NCBI RefSeq assembly: GCF_005117025.1
Contig: NZ_SWCO01000008.1
Coordinates: 310,001-374,000, forward strand
Origin: Alteromonas portus
GTDB taxonomy: Bacteria; Pseudomonadota; Gammaproteobacteria; Enterobacterales; Alteromonadaceae
Direction: 5' to 3'
Length of the DNA stretch: 64,000 bases
Shown: one piece after another, positions 29,485 through 39,053 of the stretch
Numbering within the stretch: position 1 is the stretch's first letter
Layout: every line of letters begins with the position of its first letter
The notes under the pieces: generated by a model
The model's input: only the letters and a program-made list of their open reading frames with translations
What the model was told of the DNA's origin: nothing
The model's database searches: none
Made by a program: the position numbers and the translations under genes

Positions 29485-30150
29485 TTACTCGAAGTCGAGG
29501 GGTGACGGGGTTGAGGCATCTCTCATAAAGTCATGAGAGTGTAGCATTTGTTCTAGCTGTTGCTTTTGGTCGCCAGATAGCGCCAACCTAGGCATTACGC
29601 TTACCATCATTAGCGATAAAGCATGGTAACGCTGCATTGTGCTATCCATATGACTGTTTAATTCATCAAACTGGCATGACTGGGTAATAATTAGAGATAT
29701 CAAGTCTACCATGAGTGCTCTATCGGCTTTAGAAGCAATGAAAATGTTTCGATTTGATAATGATTCAAAGAGAAACGCTAATTGTTTATTCAAGCTTGAC
29801 AAAATGTGCTGCCGAGGGCGCACAATACTGGGGTATTTTTCCGCTAAGTCAGCTGGACTTCGGTAGAAAAAGCGAAACACATGAATGCTGTCTATAAGCA
29901 AATATAGATAATACATAATTTCTTCAGGATGAAGCGTATCGAGCTTTTCTCGACTTAGTATTTTCTGCATCTGCTGCTCATGCATTTTCATCAAGGCACT
30001 AACTAAGCTGTCTTTGCCTTTGAAGTGGTAGTAAAGATTTCCTGGACTAATATCCAACTCAATGGCTATATCAACACTGGTAACGGTGTTTTCGCCGTGC
30101 TCGTTAAATAAGGTTAGCGCGGTAAGTAGTATTTTCTGCGCGGTTTTCAT
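29485..30150 (-). CDS. TetR/AcrR family regulator
   Basis: A 221-residue TetR-type regulator. The helix-turn-helix is NTVTSVDIAIELDISPGNLYYHFKGKDSLVSALMKMHE (about residues 21-58). The C-terminal half resembles the TetR_C domain of regulators such as those near fatty-acid genes, but the ligand is unknown. It is transcribed just ahead of the wax ester synthase gene, ten bases apart, so it may regulate this two-gene operon. No clear palindrome is visible in the short 57-bp gap before it. Confidence 0.85.
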   Translation of the reverse strand: MKTAQKILLTALTLFNEHGENTVTSVDIAIELDISPGNLYYHFKGKDSLVSALMKMHEQQMQKILSREKLDTLHPEEIMYYLYLLIDSIHVFRFFYRSPADLAEKYPSIVRPRQHILSSLNKQLAFLFESLSNRNIFIASKADRALMVDLISLIITQSCQFDELNSHMDSTMQRYHALSLMMVSVMPRLALSGDQKQQLEQMLHSHDFMRDASTPSPLDFE

Positions 30151-30207
30151 AAATTAGTCCAATCCTTTGCCAACCCAGTGCATTAATTTTTTTACTCGTT
30201 AAACACG

Positions 30208-31416
30208 TTACATAAACACCAGATAGAGTTGAGCTATACCAGCTACCATACCTAAAATAGCCCCCGTTACGATAAGTTTCCACTCATCCTGTTGATATGC
30301 GGGGCGCAAAACGCCTTCAAATTCTTCAACACTTAATGCCTGCATACGCTCACTCAAATCGTGCCCAATCTGCAAAGCGTTGTTAGCGTAATCAAACGCA
30401 TAGAGCAGATATTTATCAGAATTATCAAATATCTGACGCACCGCTAGCGCCTTCATTTTATGGTAGTTTTCTGAACCCACACCCAACGCAAAATAAGGTT
30501 GAGCGATGGCAACATAACGCTCAATGGCATCGTTAACATGAAGTTCAATAAGCTCTAAAAGCTGAGCGGAACCTGAACCATGTAAGATCACATGGGTGAT
30601 GTTTTTAGGCGTTATAAGCTTCTCTTCGATTATATTAGAGTAGACTTCAGACACTTCCTTTTGGCGCTTAAGAAACATACCTTGAATGGTAATAGGCCCC
30701 AATTTTCGCGGGCGTTTGGGCTCAAATATGATCTTGATAGCAATCCAGTTAGTGGCATACCCCACAAGCAGTCCACCTAAGGGTAAAATCCACCATGCTT
30801 GATAGAAGTACCAAAGAAGCATAGTTGGCAAACCAAACAAAAAGCCAAAGTAAAATCCAGAACGCACGATGAATGGAAACTCTTTGCTGCCCGCCGTTAA
30901 GAAAATTTCGTTAACGAGTTCGGGCGCATTCACCAGCTGCTCTACCACCAGCTCTTTAATGTCTAAAATTTCTGAGACATTGTGCTGAAAGTCGTCCACC
31001 ATTTTATGAACCACATTAGGAATGTCGTTTTCAATACGTTGGTAAACTAAATTTTTGCCCTGTACAGGTAACGCAGCCCAAAGTTGGGGCGCAGATTCCG
31101 CCATTACATCGTTAACGACTTTACGAATAACCTGACTTAAACGGCGTTCTATTGCTTTGGTGAGTTCGTCCGCATCTAACCGCTGTGCTAATTCTTCAAC
31201 ACTAAGCAGTTTGCCAAGCACCAACTCAACCTCAATCTCGGCCATTTGGCGGCGCTTTGCAGGAATAAGCCCTTGCCACCCTAAGAAAGGCTTAATACCA
31301 ACGAATTCAATGGGGTAAAACATCATTTTTACCGCCAGATAGTTGGTTAGCCATCCAACAATAGCGCTGATTAGAGGAATTGATAGCAGACTTAGCGTTT
31401 CAAAGTTCCATTCCAT
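30208..31416 (-). CDS. DUF445 membrane protein
   Basis: A 402-residue DUF445 family protein. N-terminal hydrophobic helix (SIPLISAIVGWLTNYLAVKMMF), a central helical region, an internal pair of hydrophobic segments near 190-230 (FYFGFLFGLPTMLLWYFYQAWWILPLGGLLVGYATNWIAIKIIF), and a C-terminal helix. The NYLAVKMMFYP and NWIAIKIIFEP motifs repeat, indicating two related halves. Biochemical role is unknown. It is on the same strand as and upstream of the TetR gene by about 58 bp. Confidence 0.82.
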   Translation of the reverse strand: MEWNFETLSLLSIPLISAIVGWLTNYLAVKMMFYPIEFVGIKPFLGWQGLIPAKRRQMAEIEVELVLGKLLSVEELAQRLDADELTKAIERRLSQVIRKVVNDVMAESAPQLWAALPVQGKNLVYQRIENDIPNVVHKMVDDFQHNVSEILDIKELVVEQLVNAPELVNEIFLTAGSKEFPFIVRSGFYFGFLFGLPTMLLWYFYQAWWILPLGGLLVGYATNWIAIKIIFEPKRPRKLGPITIQGMFLKRQKEVSEVYSNIIEEKLITPKNITHVILHGSGSAQLLELIELHVNDAIERYVAIAQPYFALGVGSENYHKMKALAVRQIFDNSDKYLLYAFDYANNALQIGHDLSERMQALSVEEFEGVLRPAYQQDEWKLIVTGAILGMVAGIAQLYLVFM

Positions 31417-31822
31417 ACTACGAACATGTGGTCCAATTTATTATTCTCTCTCTCAGGCTACTGAGTGCTTATGAAATGGTCAATGTAAAAAATGAAATTA
31501 CTGCTAATTGTTGATTGATAACAACACAAGGAAAGTCTAAATAATAAATAGCAATCAACTTGCGTAATGCATTAACCATAGTCGCAAGGTGAATCGTGCT
31601 CAAATGATTAGGTAGTGAATTCTAAATTAACCCCATAAACTCAAACGAGTATATGGATTACAAAGATTTGGCATATTTACAGGCATGTTCACAGCGTGTG
31701 TTTATTTAAGACTTAAAAGGGAGTAACCCTTTAAATTCAATTTTTGATGGGTTCATTTAGGCTTGTTCACGGTATATATGGCTAAGAGCAATAGCTCTCG
31801 TTAATCAACAAAGGTAGTCGCC
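31417..31822. other. 406-bp divergent intergenic region
   Basis: AT-rich region between the divergent DUF445 and patatin genes. It holds two small inverted repeats: AAAGGG...CCCTTT near 31717-31735 and AGAGC-AATA-GCTCT near 31786-31799, just upstream of the patatin start. They may be regulatory. I see no gene or known operator. Confidence 0.45.
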
Positions 31823-33283
31823 ATGGCAGTATTCGATTTGCGGTTAAAAAAGCTTGAACATGACATCGAGCATGCAGGCACTTACGATGAATATGAAGCC
31901 GCATGCTTAGCGCACGACGCCCTCTCTGGTGCAGAAGAGTGGAAAGGAAAACACGAGAGCGATGACTACGACTACAAACTTATCCGAAAGCGTGTACAGC
32001 GTTTACAGCTTGCTAGAAGCAAAGGCGATTTACATGCATTAATGTCAATCCTACACGAGGGGCTGCACGGCAATCTAGGAAACATTGCCAACCCCGTACT
32101 ACTGACACAATGTAAGATAGGCACTAAGTATCTTATCGAACAGTTTATTGACGAAGTGATCTTGGCATTAGAGCATATTTATCACGCCGATGAACACAAC
32201 GTTGACTTCTACGAAAAACTATCGTTTTTTGAAGAAACTGCACACGCATTTGGTCGAAGCTGCCTCATGCTTTCAGGCGGCGCAGGCTTAGGCTTTTTCC
32301 ACGCTGGCGTGGTTAAATCATTAAACGAAAAGAACCTGTTACCTACCGTAGTCTCTGGCTCAAGTGCAGGGTCAATCATCGCAGCTTTGTTAGGCACGCG
32401 TACGCACGATCAGTTGCAAGAAGCACTTAGTGCTGACTTTATTTACGAGACCTTCAAGCATTGGCGAAGCTTTGCAGGACTGGGGAAACAAGGGTTATTT
32501 GATAGCTCGGTACTTGAAAATGCGTTGATTGAACTGTTCGACCTCACTACTTTCGAAGAGGCTTTTAAAAAAACAGGTCGACACATAACAGTTACAGTCT
32601 CTCCCGCCGACCTACATCAGCATTCGCGGCTGTTAAATGCCAAGACGTCGCCCAATGCAATAATTACGCAAGCGGTCCGTGCATCCTGTGCAGTTCCTAT
32701 CATTTTTAGCCCTGTACAACTAAGAGCGAAAACACCGTCTGGCGACATCGTACCTTACATTCCTAACCGTCGCTTTGCCGACGGTTCATTAATGGCCGAC
32801 CTTCCCTTTGAACGTTTAGCGAGACTATACGGCGTCAATCACAGTATCGTTAGTCAGACAAACCCGCTGGCAGTGCCCTTTATTTCGTCAAACCGAATAG
32901 ACCCCAATTCTCTGTGGGATATGTCAGCACGTCACCTCGGGCAACTAGCAAAAACCAATAGTATTTTCGCTATTGATATCATTGAGCGATTAACAGGGAA
33001 TAAGGGGGCCAAGCTAGCAATTCACAAAGTTCGTTCTATTATTGATCAGCAGTATGTAGGCAATATTAATATTTTACCTAAGCGCCAACTTAGAAATTTA
33101 TCACAGGTGTTGTCTAACCCAACCCGTGAAAGCATTAGCCAGTTAATTGTCAGTGGAGAGCGGGCGTCGTGGCCGCAACTGCATGTTATTAAAAGAAATA
33201 CCAAAATTAGTGAAAATTTACGGTATCATCTAGGCCAATTGAAAAAACGTGAGGCAGTAGAGCTTGGACATGAGGTTAAATAA
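31823..33283 (+). CDS. DUF3336 patatin-like phospholipase/lipase
   Basis: A 486-residue protein with an N-terminal DUF3336 region (YDEYEAACLAHDALSGAEEWKGKHESDDYDY, about 20-50) and a patatin domain. The dyad is visible: Ser181 in GSSAG (after LSGGAGLGFFHAGV) and Asp320 in FADGSLMADLP. This is the DUF3336-patatin arrangement of yeast TGL3/4/5 triacylglycerol lipases and of bacterial relatives. It may hydrolyse stored lipid or membrane phospholipid. No signal peptide, so it acts from the cytoplasmic side. Followed 79 bp later by the HD-GYP-like gene on the same strand. Confidence 0.88.
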   Translation: MAVFDLRLKKLEHDIEHAGTYDEYEAACLAHDALSGAEEWKGKHESDDYDYKLIRKRVQRLQLARSKGDLHALMSILHEGLHGNLGNIANPVLLTQCKIGTKYLIEQFIDEVILALEHIYHADEHNVDFYEKLSFFEETAHAFGRSCLMLSGGAGLGFFHAGVVKSLNEKNLLPTVVSGSSAGSIIAALLGTRTHDQLQEALSADFIYETFKHWRSFAGLGKQGLFDSSVLENALIELFDLTTFEEAFKKTGRHITVTVSPADLHQHSRLLNAKTSPNAIITQAVRASCAVPIIFSPVQLRAKTPSGDIVPYIPNRRFADGSLMADLPFERLARLYGVNHSIVSQTNPLAVPFISSNRIDPNSLWDMSARHLGQLAKTNSIFAIDIIERLTGNKGAKLAIHKVRSIIDQQYVGNINILPKRQLRNLSQVLSNPTRESISQLIVSGERASWPQLHVIKRNTKISENLRYHLGQLKKREAVELGHEVK

Positions 33284-33362
33284 CCTAATGCACCGCTTGA
33301 CCTGACCTGTATTACCTATCGTCAAATAAAGGTAATTCGCAGCATCATTTGAAAGGAAGACG

Positions 33363-34796
33363 GTGAGCGCACAAAGCCAAAACCCAGACAGTATTTACAC
33401 GCAGCAAGTAAAGCAACTCATTAATATGATTTATCCTAAAGACACGGGCTATGGCTCGGTCTTCGAGGATGCCAGTCATTATTTTTCCCTTACCCCTTCT
33501 CTTGAGCAGCATATTGAAGACTTAAAAGCACAGCTTAAGCGAATAGAAGGTAACAAAAATAAAGAGGTGCTCGCTGAGCAGCTTTCCAAACAAGTAAAAA
33601 ATAGCTCAGAAAAACTTGAAGAAGAGCGCTTGGCAAGGTTAGAGCGGCTTGATGCTGTAAGTACAAAAATTATTGAGCTGTGCGAAGGCGAAAACTGGCA
33701 AGAAACCCAGCAGCTTAGTGCAAAACTACTGGGTACACTCATGCTGCTGACACGAGGGCCTGAAGGCAACTTTGCTAAGGTACACATGCGCTTCAAACCC
33801 CTTTACAAGGCGGTATTAACGTTGCGTTTAGTCGATAGGTTGTTAGAGCATGATGCTATCGCCCACAAATACTTATCAAAATATCGCGAAGCCGCATCTC
33901 GCTTTCGCGGAAACCGTTACTGGCGTGAAAAATGGAAAGTTGAGTTAGGGCGCCCCCTGATAACGGCGGCCTTGCTTCAAGACATTGGCTTGCAAAGCCC
34001 TGCCGCACAAACCATTTTGAAAGGCGAGAATGGCGATTTAGATGAGTTTAGACTTTTAGAGGAGTCTCAGCGAAAAGACTTACTGAAGCTAAACTACCAT
34101 TTTACGCTAAGGTACTTATCGCAAGGGTTAGGACATCCCGTTTACGTCGGAAACATCAAGGAAGAAAGAGAACGTTTTAATCAAACTCACAAAGACGCAA
34201 ACGAATTTTTACTGAATTTGGTTAAAGACGCGTTCTTATCGAAAACCGGCCTAGGAGAAATCGTAAAGATCCCACAAATATATGTGTCTATTGTTCTATC
34301 AACCAAGTCGGATTACTCCCGCATGAGCTTACCTAAAGGCTATATGTTAATAGAGCAACTGGCTAAAAAAGGTGGCCTGAATAAACAATTAGCACAAGAA
34401 TTTATAGAGCTTGTGGGCTATTTTCCTCAGGGTTTCGGTATTACGTATATTCCAATAAATGAAAAGGGGCAAGAGAAGGATCAGTACGAATGCGCTGTCG
34501 TAGTTGGGCTTAACCCCGCCAACCCCGCAGAGCCCTTGTGCAAAGTAGTAACAAGAAACCAAAAGTATATTACTAGCGGTGTTCAGGAGATTATCCCCAA
34601 AGGGAGAAACTTGTACTTCCCAGCTAACAGAAAAAAGTTAATGCGGGTGGGTCAAGACAGATTGGGCGAGATCATGAGCCAGCTGTCAAACAACTTTACG
34701 CCAGATGCCCTTGACGATTTAGTGCCGAGCTTCTGGGAGCCCTACGACTTTTTCGGCTTTAAAAAGCACCAGAGTTTGTGGACGAAGAACAATTAA
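33363..34796 (+). CDS. degenerate HD-GYP-like protein
   Basis: A 477-residue cytoplasmic protein. The N-terminal third is helical with a coiled coil (about 45-100). The middle and C-terminal parts follow the HD-GYP layout: LITAALLQDIGLQS (residues about 200-212) stands where the HD motif AALLHDIGK is expected, with His replaced by Gln206; QIYVSIVLSTKSDYSRMS matches the RI..v.D.F.ALts.R segment; and LAQEFIELVGYFPQGFGITYI plus CAVVVGLNPANPAEPL match the family tail. The HHE and GYP motifs are not seen, so c-di-GMP hydrolysis is unlikely. GTG start with GGAAG upstream. Follows the patatin gene. Confidence 0.65.
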   Translation: MSAQSQNPDSIYTQQVKQLINMIYPKDTGYGSVFEDASHYFSLTPSLEQHIEDLKAQLKRIEGNKNKEVLAEQLSKQVKNSSEKLEEERLARLERLDAVSTKIIELCEGENWQETQQLSAKLLGTLMLLTRGPEGNFAKVHMRFKPLYKAVLTLRLVDRLLEHDAIAHKYLSKYREAASRFRGNRYWREKWKVELGRPLITAALLQDIGLQSPAAQTILKGENGDLDEFRLLEESQRKDLLKLNYHFTLRYLSQGLGHPVYVGNIKEERERFNQTHKDANEFLLNLVKDAFLSKTGLGEIVKIPQIYVSIVLSTKSDYSRMSLPKGYMLIEQLAKKGGLNKQLAQEFIELVGYFPQGFGITYIPINEKGQEKDQYECAVVVGLNPANPAEPLCKVVTRNQKYITSGVQEIIPKGRNLYFPANRKKLMRVGQDRLGEIMSQLSNNFTPDALDDLVPSFWEPYDFFGFKKHQSLWTKNN

Positions 34797-34819
34797 TAAG
34801 CGATAGGTTTGAAGCACAA

Positions 34820-34846
34820 AAAAACGCCCATTAAAGGGCGTTTTTG
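34820..34846 (+). terminator. Rho-independent terminator
   Basis: A 10-bp perfect stem AAAAACGCCC (34820-34829) with GGGCGTTTTT (34836-34845) and a 6-base loop, ending in T residues. It follows the HD-GYP-like gene and can also serve the convergent small lipoprotein. Confidence 0.85.
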
Positions 34847-34874
34847 ATGAAACTCGTTTATGACCAGAGCGCTA

Positions 34875-35150
34875 TCACACCTCGCGACACGATGAAGTGA
34901 GTCGAGGTTCATTCATAATACCCGCCCGTCTGTAGGTATTATTATTTTCCGTATTATTGTTAACGGCTCTCATATTATGACGTATCGCAGCAGCATGACA
35001 ATCCTGTGCATCTTGGTACTGCCTAACGAAAAAGCCTTGCGCATCATAAAGCGCAACCCCGCCGCTGTTCGCTTCTGGTTGCTTGTGTGCAATTTCTGTT
35101 GAATCGCATGCCGTTAAAAAGATTACTGATGCCACTAATAGTATTCTCAT
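34875..35150 (-). CDS. small predicted lipoprotein
   Basis: A 91-residue protein with a lipobox: MRILLVASVIFLTAC places the acylated cysteine at residue 15. The mature part has a YDAQGFFVRQYQDAQDCHAAAI segment, two further cysteines and a Cys-Arg near the C-terminus, which could form a disulfide. I do not recognise a family. The ATG at 35150 has AAGGAA upstream; an ATG five codons earlier lacks a binding site. Probably a periplasmic-face membrane lipoprotein. Confidence 0.7.
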   Translation of the reverse strand: MRILLVASVIFLTACDSTEIAHKQPEANSGGVALYDAQGFFVRQYQDAQDCHAAAIRHNMRAVNNNTENNNTYRRAGIMNEPRLTSSCREV

Positions 35151-35402
35151 GCCATATTCCTTCATTTAATGTTCAACTAAACAATAGGTTATATAAACAC
35201 CACCTGCAAGTGTTTATTGAACAATAATCAAACAGAACTATCCCGGAAAGTGATTTTCAAGTAATATTTTTAACCAAACTACTTATATTAGTAGATCAGA
35301 CTTAATCTGACAGTTGACCATTTTTGATGGTACAGCGGCCAGATTAAGCCAAGACCGTTAATGAGCGAAAATTAAAAAAAGCCCTACTTCTACTATGTGC
35401 TT

Positions 35403-36164
35403 TTAATCTTCGCTTTTCGACGTGTCACTAGGACTTGCGGTACTTTCAGTCGAGGAAGATTTTACGCTCGCAGATGTTTTCCTAGCAGGCGCTTTCGTAG
35501 TTGCAGGTTTGGCCGCAGTGCGCTTGCCAGACGTTCCGGTAGAGGCTTTTTTAGATGTACTCGCCGATGTAGCCGTCGACTTTGACGCACTCGATTTGCG
35601 AGTGCTAGTTGCCGTTGTCGAAGTAGTCGTCGATTTTTCCGCACTCGGCTTGGCTGTTGCTGTTGCCGTTTTCGATGCTGCTCTCTTAGGTGTAGCAGCC
35701 TTGCTCGCAGTGCTTGCCACTTCTACTTTTTTAGCCGCTTCTTTCGCAGCTAGTAAAGCTACCTGCTCGACGAGCAAATCAACTTTCGCGCTCAGCATGT
35801 CAAGCTGCTGTTCTTTCTGTTGGCGCTTTTGACCACCAGACAACACCGAAAATAGTGGCGTTGATGCAACCAGTTTTTGAGCAGTATCAACTAGGGCGAA
35901 TGGATTAAGCGTACGTCTAAGTTCACTCTCCACTTCCAAGCCTTTAGTTTGCATAGCATTGATGGTTTCTTGAGTATTATCGATTTTTTGGCTGACCACA
36001 CCTGCCGCTTGATCTAGCTTTGCAGACAATAGGTCGGAACCAGCAAAAAGCCATCCAAACAAGGGGGACGATTTTAGAGGTGAAGCGGTGGTACCGTTTA
36101 ACGTTGTCGATTCTCTTTGGACAACAGGCATAGCTTCCGGGTTGGGAATATTTTTGTTGCTCAT
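35403..36164 (-). CDS. PhaF-like phasin with histone H1-like tail
   Basis: A 253-residue protein. The N-terminal half (about 1-135) is phasin-like, with amphipathic helices (LRRTLNPFALVDTAQKLVASTPLF and LDMLSAKVDLLVEQVALLAAKEAAKK). The C-terminal half (about 136-253) is a Lys/Ala/Ser/Thr-rich, low-complexity tail similar to the histone H1-like tail of Pseudomonas PhaF. PhaF-type proteins coat polyhydroxyalkanoate granules and bind DNA. The ATG at 36164 has GGAGG five bases upstream; a longer frame to 36257 has no site. It follows the smaller phasin gene. No PHA synthase is seen here. Confidence 0.65.
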   Translation of the reverse strand: MSNKNIPNPEAMPVVQRESTTLNGTTASPLKSSPLFGWLFAGSDLLSAKLDQAAGVVSQKIDNTQETINAMQTKGLEVESELRRTLNPFALVDTAQKLVASTPLFSVLSGGQKRQQKEQQLDMLSAKVDLLVEQVALLAAKEAAKKVEVASTASKAATPKRAASKTATATAKPSAEKSTTTSTTATSTRKSSASKSTATSASTSKKASTGTSGKRTAAKPATTKAPARKTSASVKSSSTESTASPSDTSKSED

Positions 36165-36313
36165 AACGCCTCCAATATGGAGATTTAGTAAGCATGACAG
36201 TGGAAAGCGATATGATTTACACCACACTAAGTTTGCACATTCGCTTTCTGCTGTCACTCAACTGTAGCTTTCTATCTAGTCTATTCAGTTAAAAGGATTA
36301 AATGAAAGCTGCG

Positions 36314-36340
36314 TTTTGGACACCGAATCGGTGTCCAAAA
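36314..36340. terminator. hairpin after small phasin gene
   Basis: An 11-bp perfect inverted repeat TTTTGGACACC/GGTGTCCAAAA with a 5-base loop (36314-36340), 12 bp past the phasin stop codon on the minus strand. The T residues lie inside the stem and none follow, so it could also only stabilise the transcript end or attenuate the downstream gene. Confidence 0.55.
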
Positions 36341-36351
36341 TACTGATTGCT

Positions 36352-36711
36352 TTACTTGCTCGCTGCGAGTTTAGCAACAGCTTCAGTCAAGGCATCGATT
36401 TTTGCTGATAGCTCTTCGATACGCTGGTCAGCAGGCTCAGAATCAAGACCAAGCTTTTTACGAACATCAGCCACACGGTTTTCTACATCGTTAGTGGTCG
36501 ATTTAAACTTGCTCTTAGCATCGTCTTCAAGCGTTTCACCTTTAGTTACTAGCTCGTCGAACATTTTGCTCGCTTCTTCGCTTAACTTCTCGTAACGCCC
36601 CTGCGCTTCTTCAACGCTCTTACCATAAGCGCCTAGGCCTGCTAACCAAATTTTACGCGCCATTTCTTCGGCTTCGTTAATTTTGCCTTTAATTGTGTCA
36701 GTAGTAGTCAT
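36352..36711 (-). CDS. phasin family protein (PhaI-like)
   Basis: A 119-residue phasin. The conserved ARKIWLAGLGAYGKSVEEAQ (about 18-37) matches the PhaI/PhaF granule-associated family; the rest is amphipathic helix with a C-terminal coiled coil (IEELSAKIDALTEAVAKLAAS), normal for small phasins. These coat intracellular storage granules and influence their size. ATG at 36711 with AGGAG upstream. It forms a pair with the PhaF-like gene downstream. Confidence 0.82.
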   Translation of the reverse strand: MTTTDTIKGKINEAEEMARKIWLAGLGAYGKSVEEAQGRYEKLSEEASKMFDELVTKGETLEDDAKSKFKSTTNDVENRVADVRKKLGLDSEPADQRIEELSAKIDALTEAVAKLAASK

Positions 36712-36800
36712 GTTCAGCTCCTATGAATGCTAAATGAGAGTGTATTTCAACACCATGTACACACTCTACGTTCAACAATTAGAATCTGCATACTAAAAAC

Positions 36801-36844
36801 ACAAAAAAATTAAAAAGCCCGAAAAGTAGTGACTTATTCGGGCC
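36801..36844 (-). terminator. Rho-independent terminator of the S9 peptidase
   Basis: A GCCCGAA/TTCGGGC stem (36817-36823 with 36837-36843), followed on the minus strand by TTTTTAATTTTTTT. It is 32 bp past the peptidase stop. Confidence 0.8.
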
Positions 36845-36875
36845 TAAAAACCTAGATTTAAAAATCAGCGTAGAA

Positions 36876-39053
36876 TTAGAGTGGAACACCTGCTAGATGC
36901 AAAACAAAGGCGTATTCCAAAGCTGTTGACTCGAAACGCTTAAAACGCCCTGACGCGCCTCCGTGTCCTGCTTCCATGTCGGTCTTAAAAAGAAGTAAGT
37001 TATCATCCGTTTTATTCTCTCTCAGCTTCGCTACCCATTTCATAGGCTCGAAATATTGAACCTGAGAGTCATGTAGCCCCGTCGTCACTAGCATATGCGG
37101 ATAATCTTTAGCTTCTACTTGATCATAAGGCGAGTAAGAAAGCATATATTCAAACTCTGCTTTATTCGCTGGGTTACCCCATTCTGTATATTCACCCGTT
37201 GTCAAAGGAATAGAAGCGTCACTCATGGTTGTTACTACATCAACAAACGGTACATGAGCGCTTACGCCCTGATAAAGCTCTGGAGCCATATTGACAACCG
37301 CGCCCATTAGTAGACCACCCGCGCTGCCGCCCATAGCAAATACGCGCTCTTTATCAGCATACTGCTGAGCTACCAAACCTTTCGTCACGTCAACAAAATC
37401 GGTGAAGGTGTTCATTTTTTGATGCATCTTACCGTCTTCATACCATTCGCGTCCTAACATTTGTCCCCCGCGAATGTGTGCAATGGCGACTACAAAACCT
37501 CTGTCTATGAGTGAAAGCCAGCTGCTCCTAAATGTAGGGTCAATAGTTGCACCGTACGAACCATATGCATATTGATAGAGGGGATTCGTGCCGTCTTTGT
37601 TAATCTTATCCTTGCGATAAACCAATGAAACCGGAACTTGCGTGCCATCTCGCGCTTCAATCATCACGCGCTCTGATGCATAAGCGGACGAGTCAAAAGT
37701 GTCAGAAACACGGGTTTGCTTCATCACTTCACTTTCTAGCGTATCAAGGTTGATGTCAATGATAGAGCCTGGCGTAGTCAACGAGCTGTAATAAATCCTA
37801 AGCGTATTGGTATCCATTTCAGGGTTTGCATTGAAGTAGGCACCGTAAATGGGATCTTGCGTGGGAATAATCTTTTCTTCATTTGAAGTAAGGTTATGCA
37901 CAACCATGCGCAGCATGCCGTTTTCTTTCTCTTTTACTACTAAGTGATTTTTCATCACTTCAATGCTTTGAAGGAAGACGTCAGGACGATGAGGAACTAT
38001 CTCTTGCCACTTTGACACGTCAGCAGTAGCGTTCAGTGGCGCCTTCATCACTTTGAAGTTTTTTGCATCAATGTTGGTAAGAACGTAATAACCGTCACTT
38101 GCTTTTGCTAGGCTGTATTCTTGCCCGTCCTTAATGGGTAAGAATATTTCTGAATCAGACGTAGGGTTATCTGCATCAATCAAGGTCACGCCAGTTTTAT
38201 CTGTGTTAGAGTGATAAATATAAATGACGCTGTCGTCTTTGCTTTTACTTATGTAAGTATAAAACGTTGGGTCGCTTTCTTCGTAAACTAGTACGTCATC
38301 TTCCTGGGACGTACCCAACTTATGGCGATACACTTGATAACCCAAAAGGGTTTGCGGGTCTTTTTTCACATAAAACAAATGTTCATTGTCATTTGCCCAT
38401 ATCGCGCTGCCTGACGTACCTTCAAGTACGTCACTTAGTTTTTCTCCGCTTTCCAGGTTTTTTACATAAACGGTATAAATGCGACGACTAAGCGTGTCTT
38501 CAGAATACGCCATCAGCCTATTATTACTGCTCACCGCGTAACTTCCAATGCTGAAATAGTCGTGCCCTTCAGACATAAGGTTTGCATCAAGTAACACTTG
38601 CGGTTCAGCATCAAGCGAAGATTTTCTTAGATAAACAGGATATTCGTTCTCTCCTGAATAGCGGGTGTAGTACCAGTAGCCGTTATCAAACACTGGTACT
38701 GTAGAGTCGTCCTTCTCGATGCGAGAAACCAACTCTTCATAAAGCGCCTCACGCGTTTCTTTAAGCGGCGCAAGTACTGTTTCTACATAGCTGTTTTCCT
38801 GCTCTAAATGCGCCAGTATCTCTTTATCGGTGCGTGAATCGTCGCGCATCCAATAATAATTATCGTTTCTGGTAACGCCATGAGCTGACATTTCGTGAGG
38901 GACTTTTTTCGCCACTGGCGCATTTACATTCGTATTTAACATAACTGATGGTATCGTTTTATCTACTTCTTGTTTTACGCTGTCCGATTTATTCTCGACA
39001 CCACAGCCTGACATCAGCCCACCTGCAGCAAGTGCTATCCATAGATATTTCAT
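36876..39053 (-). CDS. S9 oligopeptidase B-like lipoprotein
   Basis: A 725-residue prolyl oligopeptidase-family enzyme. The N-terminus is a lipoprotein signal (AAGGLMSGC, Cys17), so unlike cytoplasmic PtrB it is anchored in the envelope. Residues about 75-430 make the beta-propeller; the catalytic domain follows with YAYGSYGATIDPTF, GGSAGGLLMGA (nucleophile Ser), HDSQVQYFEPMKW (Asp) and EAGHGGASGRF (His). Oligopeptidase B cleaves after Arg/Lys in short peptides. ATG at 39053 with AGGAAA upstream. A single gene with its own terminator; no link to neighbours is seen. Confidence 0.88.
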   Translation of the reverse strand: MKYLWIALAAGGLMSGCGVENKSDSVKQEVDKTIPSVMLNTNVNAPVAKKVPHEMSAHGVTRNDNYYWMRDDSRTDKEILAHLEQENSYVETVLAPLKETREALYEELVSRIEKDDSTVPVFDNGYWYYTRYSGENEYPVYLRKSSLDAEPQVLLDANLMSEGHDYFSIGSYAVSSNNRLMAYSEDTLSRRIYTVYVKNLESGEKLSDVLEGTSGSAIWANDNEHLFYVKKDPQTLLGYQVYRHKLGTSQEDDVLVYEESDPTFYTYISKSKDDSVIYIYHSNTDKTGVTLIDADNPTSDSEIFLPIKDGQEYSLAKASDGYYVLTNIDAKNFKVMKAPLNATADVSKWQEIVPHRPDVFLQSIEVMKNHLVVKEKENGMLRMVVHNLTSNEEKIIPTQDPIYGAYFNANPEMDTNTLRIYYSSLTTPGSIIDINLDTLESEVMKQTRVSDTFDSSAYASERVMIEARDGTQVPVSLVYRKDKINKDGTNPLYQYAYGSYGATIDPTFRSSWLSLIDRGFVVAIAHIRGGQMLGREWYEDGKMHQKMNTFTDFVDVTKGLVAQQYADKERVFAMGGSAGGLLMGAVVNMAPELYQGVSAHVPFVDVVTTMSDASIPLTTGEYTEWGNPANKAEFEYMLSYSPYDQVEAKDYPHMLVTTGLHDSQVQYFEPMKWVAKLRENKTDDNLLLFKTDMEAGHGGASGRFKRFESTALEYAFVLHLAGVPL

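Noticed and set aside
35422..35832. 136-codon open frame antisense to the PhaF-like gene
   Set aside because: It mirrors the low-complexity Lys/Ala/Thr tail of the real gene; no ribosome binding site and no family match.
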